This document shows positions 1-5,065 of a stretch of 5,132 bases of DNA, in pieces. How positions within the stretch are numbered: position 1 is the stretch's first letter; each line of letters begins with the position of its first letter. The position numbers and the translations under genes were made by a program. Source of the stretch: an uncultured Collinsella sp. (lineage in GTDB: Bacteria; Actinomycetota; Coriobacteriia; Coriobacteriales; Coriobacteriaceae); assembly GCA_902489225.1 (NCBI GenBank), contig CABTZA010000135.1:1-5132 (forward strand), read 5' to 3'. The notes below the pieces were generated by a model, which was not told the origin of the DNA, did not search any database, and saw only the letters and a program-made list of their open reading frames with translations.

Positions 1-464
1 ATCGTCTCGCCAAAGACGAGCTTGGTATTGGGCTCAAAGGCTGCCTCGAGCTCCTCATCGGTGCAGTCGGGGGCAACGAACGTGCAGGTCACGCCCATGC
101 GGCCCATGGTGTGGGCGAGCAGGTTATACGTACCGCCGTAAATGGCAGAGCTCGCGACCACGTGATCGCCGGCACCGGCCACGTTAAAGATCGCGAGGAA
201 GTTCGCAGCCATGCCCGAGCTCGTAAGCATCGCGGCGGCGCCTCCCTCCATCTCACAGATCTTGGCGGCAACCAAATCGCACGTGGGGTTCTGCAGGCGG
301 CTGTAGAAGTAGCCCGACTCCTCTAGGTCAAACAGCTTGCCCATGTGCTCGGACGTGTCGTACTTCCACGTGGTGGACTGGTAGATGGGCACCTGGCGCG
401 GCTCGGCATCTCCCGGGTGATAGCCGCCCTGAACACATGTAGTACCGATGGTCTGCTCGCTCAT
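1..464 (-). CDS. metY: O-acetylhomoserine aminocarboxypropyltransferase (OAH sulfhydrylase), N-terminal part
   Basis: This is the first 154 codons of a gene that continues past the left edge; the family is usually about 425-430 residues, so roughly the N-terminal third is present. MetY is a cytosolic PLP enzyme of the Cys/Met metabolism family that makes homocysteine from O-acetylhomoserine and sulfide. The sequence shows the family's N-terminal signatures: VPIYQSTTWKYD near residues 25-36, the LFDLEESGYFYSRLQNPT block at 44-61 containing the Y-x-R cofactor phosphate contact supplied to the neighbouring subunit, EGG at 73-75, SSGMAA at 82-87 (PLP phosphate loop), and YGGTYN at 109-114. The catalytic lysine would lie beyond the window. 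The ATG at 464 is preceded by AAGGGAG (477-471) at 6 bases. The LFDLEESG insertion favours MetY over MetB/MetC/MetZ, which are the alternatives. The enzyme class is secure; the exact substrate is inferred from family resemblance. Confidence 0.88.
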   Translation of the reverse strand, partial: MSEQTIGTTCVQGGYHPGDAEPRQVPIYQSTTWKYDTSEHMGKLFDLEESGYFYSRLQNPTCDLVAAKICEMEGGAAAMLTSSGMAANFLAIFNVAGAGDHVVASSAIYGGTYNLLAHTMGRMGVTCTFVAPDCTDEELEAAFEPNTKLVFGET

Positions 465-503
465 ATCTAGCTCCCTTGCCTGGGTTTTAGTTTTATTCGG
501 TTC

Positions 504-532
504 ACGATACCGCTACCCGGCACCCCTCTCAA
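504..532 (-). promoter_or_regulatory. metY promoter (sigma-70 type)
   Basis: Reading the minus strand, TTGAGA (532-527) is followed by exactly 17 bases and TATCGT (509-504). This matches the consensus at 5 of 6 and 4 of 6 positions. Transcription would start near 497, leaving a leader of about 33 bases before the ATG at 464. That is too short for a SAM-binding riboswitch, so any sulfur or methionine control would have to act by a repressor or elsewhere. The call is by eye. Confidence 0.55.
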
Positions 533-552
533 CCCATCCCCAAGGTAGGTTA

Positions 553-581
553 TTGGACAAATTGATCAGGGGTATTTATCT
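553..581 (+). promoter_or_regulatory. Possible promoter of the C_GCAxxG_C_C gene
   Basis: TTGGAC (553-558), a 17-base spacer and TTATCT (576-581) form a weak sigma-70-like pair. It would start RNA near 588, upstream of both candidate start codons of the next gene. It lies back-to-back with the metY promoter, with about 20 bases between the two -35 boxes. The -10 box is poor, so this is a tentative call. Confidence 0.25.
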
Positions 582-683
582 CAAGCCTTGGGCATTTGCT
601 CGATAGATAAAAACGAGGCATACATGAAGCTCTCGATGATTACATGCCCCGTCACGGGTACCATAGGCGAGTACACCGTGACC

Positions 684-690
684 AAGGAGA
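684..690 (+). promoter_or_regulatory. Strong ribosome binding site that decides the start at 696
   Basis: AAGGAGA lies 5 bases before the ATG at 696. It is much stronger than the GAGG (615-618) before the in-frame ATG at 624, which supports the shorter protein. Confidence 0.7.
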
Positions 691-695
691 CAACG

Positions 696-1142
696 ATGAA
701 GCAAATCGATACTGCTCAGCTCGACACCGCCGCCTGCCAAGCTCAGGCTGCCGAATACCACGCCCAAGGCTTCAACTGCGCACAGGCCGTCGCCTGCACG
801 CTCGCACCTGCCGTCGGGCTCGACCCCCAGACCGCCTTTACCCTCACCGAGGGCTTTGGCGCCGGCATGGGCGGCATGACCGAAACCTGCGGTGCCATCT
901 CGGGCGCCGTGGCCATCATGGGCGTTGTGATGAGCGACGGCATGGAAAACCCCAAGACCAAGGGCCAGACCTACAAGCTGTCGCGCGAAATCGCCAAGCG
1001 TTTTGGCGAGAAGAACACGACGACCGTCTGCGGCACGCTCAAGGGCATCGGATCGGACAAGGGTCCGCTCCGCAGCTGTCCCGGTTGCATCGACGATGCC
1101 GTCGAAATCGCCTGCGATGTGCTAAAGCAGCTCGCCGAGTAA
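696..1142 (+). CDS. C_GCAxxG_C_C family (putative redox-active) protein
   Basis: A 148-residue cytosolic protein of the C_GCAxxG_C_C family, which is described as putative redox-active proteins of about 140 residues with four invariant cysteines and a CGAxxG motif; no biochemical role is firmly known. The signature is visible: GFNCAQAV at residues 25-32 (Cys28), a glycine-rich FGAGMGGM at 54-61 leading into CGAISG at 65-70 (Cys65), VCGTLKG at 111-117 (Cys112), and a C-terminal SCPGC at 127-131 (Cys128, Cys131), followed by a predicted helix. Additional cysteines sit at 14, 34 and 140. There is no signal peptide or membrane segment. The start at ATG 696 has a near-perfect RBS and gives the usual family length. 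An in-frame ATG at 624 (GAGG at 5 bases, 24 extra residues) and a TTG at 588 are possible longer starts. The gene is single, divergent from metY and convergent with yigZ. Family assignment is firm, function unknown. Confidence 0.9.
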   Translation: MKQIDTAQLDTAACQAQAAEYHAQGFNCAQAVACTLAPAVGLDPQTAFTLTEGFGAGMGGMTETCGAISGAVAIMGVVMSDGMENPKTKGQTYKLSREIAKRFGEKNTTTVCGTLKGIGSDKGPLRSCPGCIDDAVEIACDVLKQLAE

Positions 1143-1155
1143 GCGGCAGCAACAG

Positions 1156-1207
1156 AAAAACGACGGCCGGCGCGCTTGGGATCCATCCAAAAGCACGCCG
1201 GCCGTCG
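1156..1207 (-). terminator. Rho-independent terminator of yigZ, between convergent genes
   Basis: A perfect 12-base-pair stem, CGACGGCCGGCG (1161-1172) with CGCCGGCCGTCG (1196-1207), encloses 23 bases. On the minus strand the stem begins 3 bases after the yigZ stop codon and is followed directly by TTTTT (1160-1156), a canonical intrinsic terminator. On the plus strand the stem is followed by CCGTTAAAAC, without a U tract. It should therefore work mainly in the minus direction, although the stem may still slow plus-strand transcription. Confidence 0.88.
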
Positions 1208-1210
1208 CCG

Positions 1211-1849
1211 TTAAAACTCGGCAAATTCGGGAGCGCCGACCTCAATCTCCTCGCGCCCCGCCATAAGCTCGCGCATCTTAGCGCAAAACGGCTCCTGCTC
1301 CCCCGCCTTAAACACCAAATGAATCGTCACGGTATCCGCGAAATCGGTATCCGAAACCTTGGCACCCGAATCCTGCGCCAAATGAAGCACTTGCTCATAC
1401 TGCGGATAGGCCACATGCACGTCAACAGACACGACACTCGTCATCTCGACGATCTGCCCGGCCTCCTGAGCCGCGGCCACCGCCGTCTGCGTCGCCGCGG
1501 TATAGGCGCGCACCAAGCCACCGGGCCCTAACAGCGTGCCACCAAAATAGCGCGTCACCACGCAGCAAACATTTTTGAGCCCCGCGCCGCGCAGCACCTC
1601 GAGCGTCGGCATACCGCTCGTGCGGCTCGGCTCACCATCATCGCTCTGGCGCTCGCGTCCATCGACTAAAATCCACGCGGGAACATTGTGCCGAGCGTCG
1701 TAATGACGCTTGCGAACCATCTCGATAAAGGCATTCGCCTCGTCCTCGGACTCAATATGGACCAGCTGGGCAATAAACCGGCTCTTGCGGTCCACAAACT
1801 CGCCCGAAGCCTCAATATTCGATTGCAGAGTAAAATAGCTGTCCAACAA
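1211..1849 (-). CDS. yigZ: YigZ / IMPACT family protein (UPF0029)
   Basis: A 212-residue soluble protein, close to the usual length of YigZ (about 205). The N-terminal IMPACT (UPF0029) domain covers roughly residues 16-125 and shows its diagnostic blocks: RKSRFIA (21-27), HYDARHNVPAWI (49-60), QSDDGEPSRTSGMP (68-81), and TRYFGGTLLGPGGLVRAY (99-116). A C-terminal DUF1949-like ferredoxin-fold domain occupies about 140-200. Bacterial members have no settled reaction; eukaryotic IMPACT regulates the kinase GCN2, and RNA or ribosome binding has been proposed. The start is uncertain by one codon. Tandem TTG codons lie at 1849 and 1846 behind GAGGGG (1857-1852), and the second has the better spacing (5 bases against 2). 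The gene has its own terminator and lies 226 bases downstream of rnpB with the palindromic element between, so it is probably transcribed separately. Confidence 0.93.
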   Translation of the reverse strand: MLDSYFTLQSNIEASGEFVDRKSRFIAQLVHIESEDEANAFIEMVRKRHYDARHNVPAWILVDGRERQSDDGEPSRTSGMPTLEVLRGAGLKNVCCVVTRYFGGTLLGPGGLVRAYTAATQTAVAAAQEAGQIVEMTSVVSVDVHVAYPQYEQVLHLAQDSGAKVSDTDFADTVTIHLVFKAGEQEPFCAKMRELMAGREEIEVGAPEFAEF

Positions 1850-1886
1850 AGCCCCTCAACAACAAGCAAAGCAACAAACAGCCTCA

Positions 1887-1892
1887 ATAATA
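1887..1892 (-). promoter_or_regulatory. Possible -10 box for yigZ
   Basis: TATTAT on the minus strand (1892-1887) matches the -10 consensus at 5 of 6 positions. It would start RNA near 1880, giving a leader of about 30 bases. No good -35 box lies 16-18 bases upstream (GTCAAC or GGTCAA only), so the call rests on one box. Confidence 0.25.
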
Positions 1893-1961
1893 AGGCAAAG
1901 ACAGCACCGTTGACCTCGCCAACAAGAACGGAAACGCCAATGATACCGTCACCAACAGCGA

Positions 1962-2060
1962 GAACCCGTCAGCGCGAGCAAGGTGCCTTGAAAGACAAGG
2001 GCATTGACCTTATGGTCATGCCCGAAGGCTTGAAAGGCAAATTGCCGCGCTGACGGGTTC
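1962..2060 (+). repeat. Palindromic dispersed element, complete copy
   Basis: The element is bounded by a perfect 15-base inverted repeat, GAACCCGTCAGCGCG (1962-1976) with CGCGCTGACGGGTTC (2046-2060). It extends inward by GCAA/TTGC (1978-1981, 2042-2045) after a one-base bulge, then GCCTT/AAGGC (1985-1989, 2034-2038). At the centre is a tight hairpin: GGGCAT, bulged T2005, GACC, loop TTAT, GGTC, ATGCCC (1999-2023). A second copy with the same core starts near 5066 at a constant offset of 3092 bases. It sits between the 3' end of rnpB and the start of yigZ. No transposase is encoded and no long U tract follows either arm, so it is a non-autonomous MITE- or REP-like element or a structured RNA rather than a plain terminator. 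Structure and repetition are seen directly; its nature is inferred. Confidence 0.8.
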
Positions 2061-2075
2061 GCAGCGTCAACAAAG

Positions 2076-2439
2076 TGCCGAGTGGGCCGATAAGCCGGGT
2101 TCTGTCGTGAACGGTCATTTATCTTGTCTGCACGTTACCGTGCAGCTCCGCGCACGCTACCCGAACGCGGACCGGGCCGGCCCATAGCGTTCCTATTCGC
2201 GCTTGCTCCGGATGGGGCTTGCCAAGCCGCCGTGTTGCCACGACGCTGGTGGTCTCTTACACCACCGTTTCAGCTTTTCCCTTTACGCCTTGCGGCGCAG
2301 GTGGGAGTCTTCTTTTCTGCGGCGCTTTCCGTCGGATCACTCCGCCCGGCCGTTAGCCGGCATCCCGCCCTCTGGAGCCCGGACTTTCCTCACGCGTACT
2401 GCAAGCAGCACATCGCGCGACCGTCTGGCCCACTCAGCA
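2076..2439 (-). ncRNA. rnpB: RNase P RNA, bacterial type A
   Basis: This is the catalytic RNA of RNase P, which removes 5' leaders from tRNA precursors together with the RnpA protein. On the minus strand the universal core is plain: GAGGAAAGTCCGGGCTCC (2391-2374), the 5' strand of P4, and ACAGAACCCGGCTTAT (2105-2090), its 3' partner. GTAAGAGACCACCAG and GAGCAAGCGCGAATAGG also match the conserved family sequence. The ends pair as helix P1: GAGTGGGCC (2435-2427) with GGCCCACTC (2088-2080), extendable by TGCT/GGCA to 2439 and 2076. The resulting length of about 356-364 bases is typical. P15 is GAACGC/GCGTTC (2192-2187, 2168-2163), capped by a short P16. Only a weak U tract (TTTGTT) follows P1, so the exact 3' end and terminator are uncertain. 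Confidence 0.97.
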
Positions 2440-2446
2440 GTGCAAG

Positions 2447-2475
2447 AGTGTAACACACCGTTGCCGCAGGCAATG
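2447..2475 (-). promoter_or_regulatory. rnpB promoter with extended -10
   Basis: On the minus strand TG-T-TACACT (-10 hexamer at 2452-2447) is an extended -10 element. It would start RNA close to 2441-2440, exactly where the P1 helix of RNase P RNA begins. The best -35 is TTGCCT or ATTGCC, only 15-16 bases upstream, which fits an extended -10 promoter tolerating a poor -35. A short inverted repeat (TTGCC, GCA, GGCAA; 2461-2473) overlaps the -35 region. Confidence 0.6.
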
Positions 2476-2600
2476 GCACAACGCAAACGCTCGACACGAT
2501 AAACCAAGAACCGCCATGCGTTACAATGGTCCTGTCGATGGGCAACGTCGTCAGTCGAGACGCGACCGCGCTCCGCACCCCTCCGTCTACTCGGTGTGTT

Positions 2601-2647
2601 CCCGCCTCCTCCCCGAGGCGGGATGTCGGCATTTTTCATGCACCGAC
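2601..2647. other. Two adjacent hairpins in the rpsA-rnpB intergenic region
   Basis: The stretch 2453-2702 holds no credible gene. It contains a perfect 8-base-pair stem, CCCGCCTC (2601-2608) with GAGGCGGG (2615-2622) around a 6-base loop. Two bases later comes a second hairpin, GTCGGCAT (2625-2632) with ATGC-AC-CGAC (2638-2647), 8 pairs with a 2-base bulge. Neither is followed by a U tract on either strand, so they are not ordinary terminators. They lie about 150 bases upstream of the rnpB promoter and downstream of the rpsA terminator. The role is unknown. Confidence 0.4.
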
Positions 2648-2702
2648 AACCAAATAGCCTGCAGACAGCATGGGCAGCATCGCGCGCCTCAGCAGCAAAT
2701 GC

Positions 2703-2736
2703 AAAAAGGGACCCGTCCATTGCGGACGGATCCCTT
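2703..2736 (-). terminator. Rho-independent terminator of rpsA
   Basis: The minus-strand RNA reads AAGGGAUCCGUCC, loop GCAAU, GGACGGGUCCCUU, then UUU. The stem is 13 pairs (2736-2724 with 2718-2706), including one G-U wobble that would be an A-C mismatch if read on the plus strand. The U tract at 2707-2703 directly follows the GC-rich part. It begins about 24 bases after the rpsA stop codon and separates rpsA from rnpB. Confidence 0.93.
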
Positions 2737-2760
2737 AAAACAAGTGATCGTCAAACCGAT

Positions 2761-3927
2761 TTACTCGGCGTCGGTCTCCTCGTCCTTCTTCTCGGAAGGC
2801 AGCGGGGTAACCTCGATCTCGACGCCCAGAGTCTCAGCAGCAGACTTCATGGACAGGGAGATACGACGACGGTCGAGGTCGATCTCCATGACCTTGACCT
2901 GAACCTTGTCGCCCACGTGGGTGACCTGAGAAGGCTGGTCGACGTGCTTGTTGGCCATCTCGGAGATGTGCACCAGGCCCTCGATGCCCTCGCCCAGGTC
3001 GACGAAAGCGCCGAACGGGACAAGCTTGGTCACAGTGCCCTCGACGATAGCGCCGACGGGGTACTTCTTGACCAGTGCGCGCCACGGATCCTCGGTGGTC
3101 TGCTTGAGACCCAGGGAGATGCGCTCGCGGTTGAGGTCGACGTCGAGAACCTCGACTTCGACCTCCTGGCCGACCTTGACAACCTCGGAAGGATGGTTGA
3201 CGTGGTTCCAGGAAAGCTCGGAGATGTGGATGAGGCCGTCGATACCGCCGAGGTCGACGAAGGCGCCGAAGTCGACGATGGAGGAAACGGTGCCCTGGAG
3301 ACGCATGCCAGACTTGAGCTTGGACAGGATCTCGGAGCGCTCGGCCTTACGGGACTCCTCGAGCACGACGCGACGGGAGAGGACGACGTTGTTGCGGTTG
3401 CGGTCCATCTCGATGACGCGAGCCTCGATGCGGGTGCCCATGTAGGAGGTGAGGTCCTTGACACGACGGAGGTCGACGAGAGAAGCAGGCAGGAAGCCAC
3501 GCAGGCCGATGTCGAGGATCAGGCCGCCCTTGACAACCTCGATAACCTCGCCTTCGACGTTCTCGCCAGAGTTGAACTTCTCCTCGATGCGGTTCCAAGC
3601 ACGCTCGTACTCGGCACGCTTCTTGGACAGAACCAGACGACCGTCCTTGTCCTCCTTCTGGAGAACCAGAGCCTCGATGGGATCACCGAGTGCAACGATG
3701 TCTGCAGGGTTAGCGTCCTTGCGGATGGACAGCTCGCGGACCGGGATAACGCCCTCGGACTTGAATCCGATGTCAACGAGCACCTCGTCATGCTCGATCT
3801 TAACGACAGTGCCGTTAACGAGATCGCCCTCATCAAAGTCGGTAATCGTACCGTCGATGAGGTTGTTCATCTCCTCCTCATTGACATCGTCAAGAGAGAA
3901 AATGGACGAGTTCTGAATCTCACTCAA
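2761..3927 (-). CDS. rpsA: 30S ribosomal protein S1
   Basis: A 388-residue protein with four S1 RNA-binding (OB-fold) domains at about residues 34-104, 121-186, 207-276 and 292-361, followed by a short acidic tail. S1 helps the 30S subunit bind and unfold mRNA. Key stretches match actinobacterial RpsA closely, for example GRLVLSKKRAEYERAW (96-111), VVKGGLILDIGLRGFLPASL (131-150), DFGAFVDLGGIDGLIHISEL (219-238) and VPFGAFVDLGEGIEGLVHIS (303-322). It lacks the fifth and sixth domains of the E. coli protein and the long C-terminal extension of mycobacterial RpsA. The start is TTG at 3927, with AAAGGGG (3941-3935) at 7 bases. An in-frame ATG at 3870 (residue 20) abuts GAGGAGGAG with no spacing and would remove 19 residues, so it is less likely. 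The gene is monocistronic with its own terminator. Confidence 0.97.
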   Translation of the reverse strand: MSEIQNSSIFSLDDVNEEEMNNLIDGTITDFDEGDLVNGTVVKIEHDEVLVDIGFKSEGVIPVRELSIRKDANPADIVALGDPIEALVLQKEDKDGRLVLSKKRAEYERAWNRIEEKFNSGENVEGEVIEVVKGGLILDIGLRGFLPASLVDLRRVKDLTSYMGTRIEARVIEMDRNRNNVVLSRRVVLEESRKAERSEILSKLKSGMRLQGTVSSIVDFGAFVDLGGIDGLIHISELSWNHVNHPSEVVKVGQEVEVEVLDVDLNRERISLGLKQTTEDPWRALVKKYPVGAIVEGTVTKLVPFGAFVDLGEGIEGLVHISEMANKHVDQPSQVTHVGDKVQVKVMEIDLDRRRISLSMKSAAETLGVEIEVTPLPSEKKDEETDAE

Positions 3928-3931
3928 AGGT

Positions 3932-3956
3932 GGACCCCTTTCGAACTACGGGGCCC
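3932..3956 (-). promoter_or_regulatory. Hairpin covering the rpsA Shine-Dalgarno
   Basis: In the minus-strand RNA, GGGCCCC (3956-3950) can pair with GGGGUCC (3938-3932) across an 11-base loop. This gives 7 pairs, six of them G-C and one G-U. The 3' arm includes the GGGG of the only good Shine-Dalgarno for the TTG start. Such a hairpin would limit ribosome access and could be the target of S1 feedback; E. coli rpsA is known to be autoregulated through a structured leader. The pairing is seen directly; the regulation is inference. Confidence 0.5.
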
Positions 3957-4058
3957 CGATTGCTAGGACCTACAGAAGGGTGCGACAAGCACACAACGTT
4001 TAGGAACACTCGGGAGCCGACAGATACTAATGTGACGCTTATGCAATCACGTTCGTAT

Positions 4059-4087
4059 AGGTTACGGGGAAATGAGTTCGATTTCAA
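4059..4087 (-). promoter_or_regulatory. Candidate rpsA promoter
   Basis: On the minus strand TTGAAA (4087-4082) is separated by 17 bases from TAACCT (4064-4059). The -35 is good and the -10 moderate. TATACG follows immediately (4058-4053) as an alternative -10. RNA would start near 4052, giving a leader of roughly 125 bases before the TTG codon that includes the SD-masking hairpin. Other starts in this AT-richer stretch cannot be excluded. Confidence 0.35.
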
Positions 4088-4111
4088 GCGTGAACTGCGA
4101 TTTTTTACTCG

Positions 4112-4153
4112 TGTGGAGACTTTTTCGTAATCTTATGAACACACGTCTCCGCA
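4112..4153. other. Inverted repeat in the divergent rpsA / HAD intergenic region
   Basis: The region 3957-4242 contains no gene. It holds the rpsA promoter and leader and whatever drives the HAD gene. TGTGGAGAC (4112-4120) pairs with GTCTCCGCA (4145-4153), 9 pairs with one G-T, around a 24-base AT-rich loop. The loop contains TAATCT (4128-4133), a weak -10 that goes with TTTACT (4104-4109) at 18 bases on the plus strand. It could be an operator or a leader hairpin of the HAD gene. An overlapping pair, CGTGT (4110-4114) with ACACG (4141-4145), competes with it. Confidence 0.3.
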
Positions 4154-4242
4154 ACTTGACGATAACCAGCCAGGCAATTGGCTTTGGGGTAAAGTATCCG
4201 GAGCCAACGACTCTAGATCAAATTTACGAGAAAGGTGCCCGC

Positions 4243-5001
4243 GTGCTCAAAGCAGTCGTTTTCGATATGGACGAGACGCTTCTTAGCATCAACCTCAACG
4301 CGTTCATCCTTCGCTATTTTAAGGATGTCTCGTCGATGCTCGCGGATATCGGTCGCCGCAGCCGCGGTGGCACGATGGCGCGCCTCGGCACCATCCTGGT
4401 CGACCTCAACGCCAATCGCCGAAGCGGCACGGATAACCGCACCAATCTTGAGTTTTACCGCACCGAGGTTGAGCGCCGATGCGGCATCTGCCTCTCCGAT
4501 CCCCTCATCTACGAGGCGTTTACCTACTACGACCGCGAAGTGCTTCCGTACAAGAACGACGATGTCATCAACGCCCACGCCATGCCGGGCGCACACGCCG
4601 CTCTCCAGGCCGTACAGGACGCAGGACTGCGCTGCGCGCTCTTTACCAACCCCAGCTTTCCCCAGGGGGCCATCGAGTGCCGCATGGGTTGGGGCGACCT
4701 GGCCGACGCCCCCTTTGAGCTCGTCACGCACATGGGAAACACCACCCGCTGCAAGCCCGATGCCACCTACTATCTCGAGCAGCTTCAGGTGATGGGGCTC
4801 GAGCCACACGAGGTCCTTATGGTGGGCAACGACCCCAAACGCGACTTCCCGTCCCCCGATTGCGGCATCCAAACCGCCTTTGTGGGCCAGGGCAAGCCCA
4901 GCCGAGCCACCTGGCGCGGAACCATGGAAGACTTCGCCCGCGACTTTAACGCCGTAGTAGAAGCCTTCTACGAACACCAAGTAGCCGACGAACTGTCGTA
5001 G
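4243..5001 (+). CDS. HAD-superfamily hydrolase (probable phosphatase)
   Basis: A 252-residue soluble protein with all four haloacid dehalogenase motifs. Motif I is VVFDMDETL at residues 5-13, with Asp8 as nucleophile and Asp10 as acid/base. Motif II is LFTNP (Thr135), motif III is Lys171 in CKPDATYY, and motif IV is VGNDPKRD (Asp197, Asp201, metal ligands). About 95 residues between motif I and the start of the Rossmann core at about 110 make a helical C1-type cap, as in phosphoglycolate phosphatase-like enzymes. The substrate cannot be told from sequence. The start is GTG at 4243, with AAAGG (4231-4235) at 7 bases; motif I then lies at the N-terminus as expected. Upstream in-frame ATGs from 4072 would add 57 residues unlike the family. 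It is divergent from rpsA, with no clear terminator before the palindromic element that follows. Confidence 0.9.
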   Translation: MLKAVVFDMDETLLSINLNAFILRYFKDVSSMLADIGRRSRGGTMARLGTILVDLNANRRSGTDNRTNLEFYRTEVERRCGICLSDPLIYEAFTYYDREVLPYKNDDVINAHAMPGAHAALQAVQDAGLRCALFTNPSFPQGAIECRMGWGDLADAPFELVTHMGNTTRCKPDATYYLEQLQVMGLEPHEVLMVGNDPKRDFPSPDCGIQTAFVGQGKPSRATWRGTMEDFARDFNAVVEAFYEHQVADELS

Positions 5002-5065
5002 GACCCCTCCCTCGCTCCAAAAAAAGCGCCACAGGTTGAGCATAAGTCAGCGAAAACGCCCCTAA

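Noticed and set aside
465..503. SAM riboswitch (S-box) in the metY leader
   Set aside because: The predicted leader is only about 33 bases and has no S-box core or terminator hairpin.
644..1531. Plus-strand open frame of 295 codons
   Set aside because: It overlaps both the C_GCAxxG_C_C gene and yigZ in other frames and is rich in Arg/His, typical of an out-of-frame reading of GC-rich DNA.
1962..2060. Palindromic element as a simple rnpB terminator
   Set aside because: Neither outer arm is followed by a U tract, and a second copy with the same core occurs elsewhere, so a plain terminator does not explain it.
2124..2502. Open frames across the rnpB region
   Set aside because: The region is RNase P RNA with conserved core sequences and matching P1 ends; the open frames are chance.
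2596..3966. Long plus-strand open frame (456 codons) opposite rpsA
   Set aside because: It is the antisense shadow of rpsA, whose four S1 domains are unmistakable; the shadow translation is low-complexity, rich in Leu/Asp/Val.
4032..4050. CRP-like palindrome (TGTGA ... TCAC)
   Set aside because: The half-sites are 11 bases apart rather than 6, and the similarity is limited to four or five bases.
4072..4242. Extended N-terminus of the HAD protein from ATG 4072
   Set aside because: The extra 57 residues precede motif I, which is normally at the N-terminus; GTG 4243 has a well spaced RBS.
4213..5043. Minus-strand open frame of 276 codons
   Set aside because: Antisense of the HAD gene, which has all four catalytic motifs on the plus strand.
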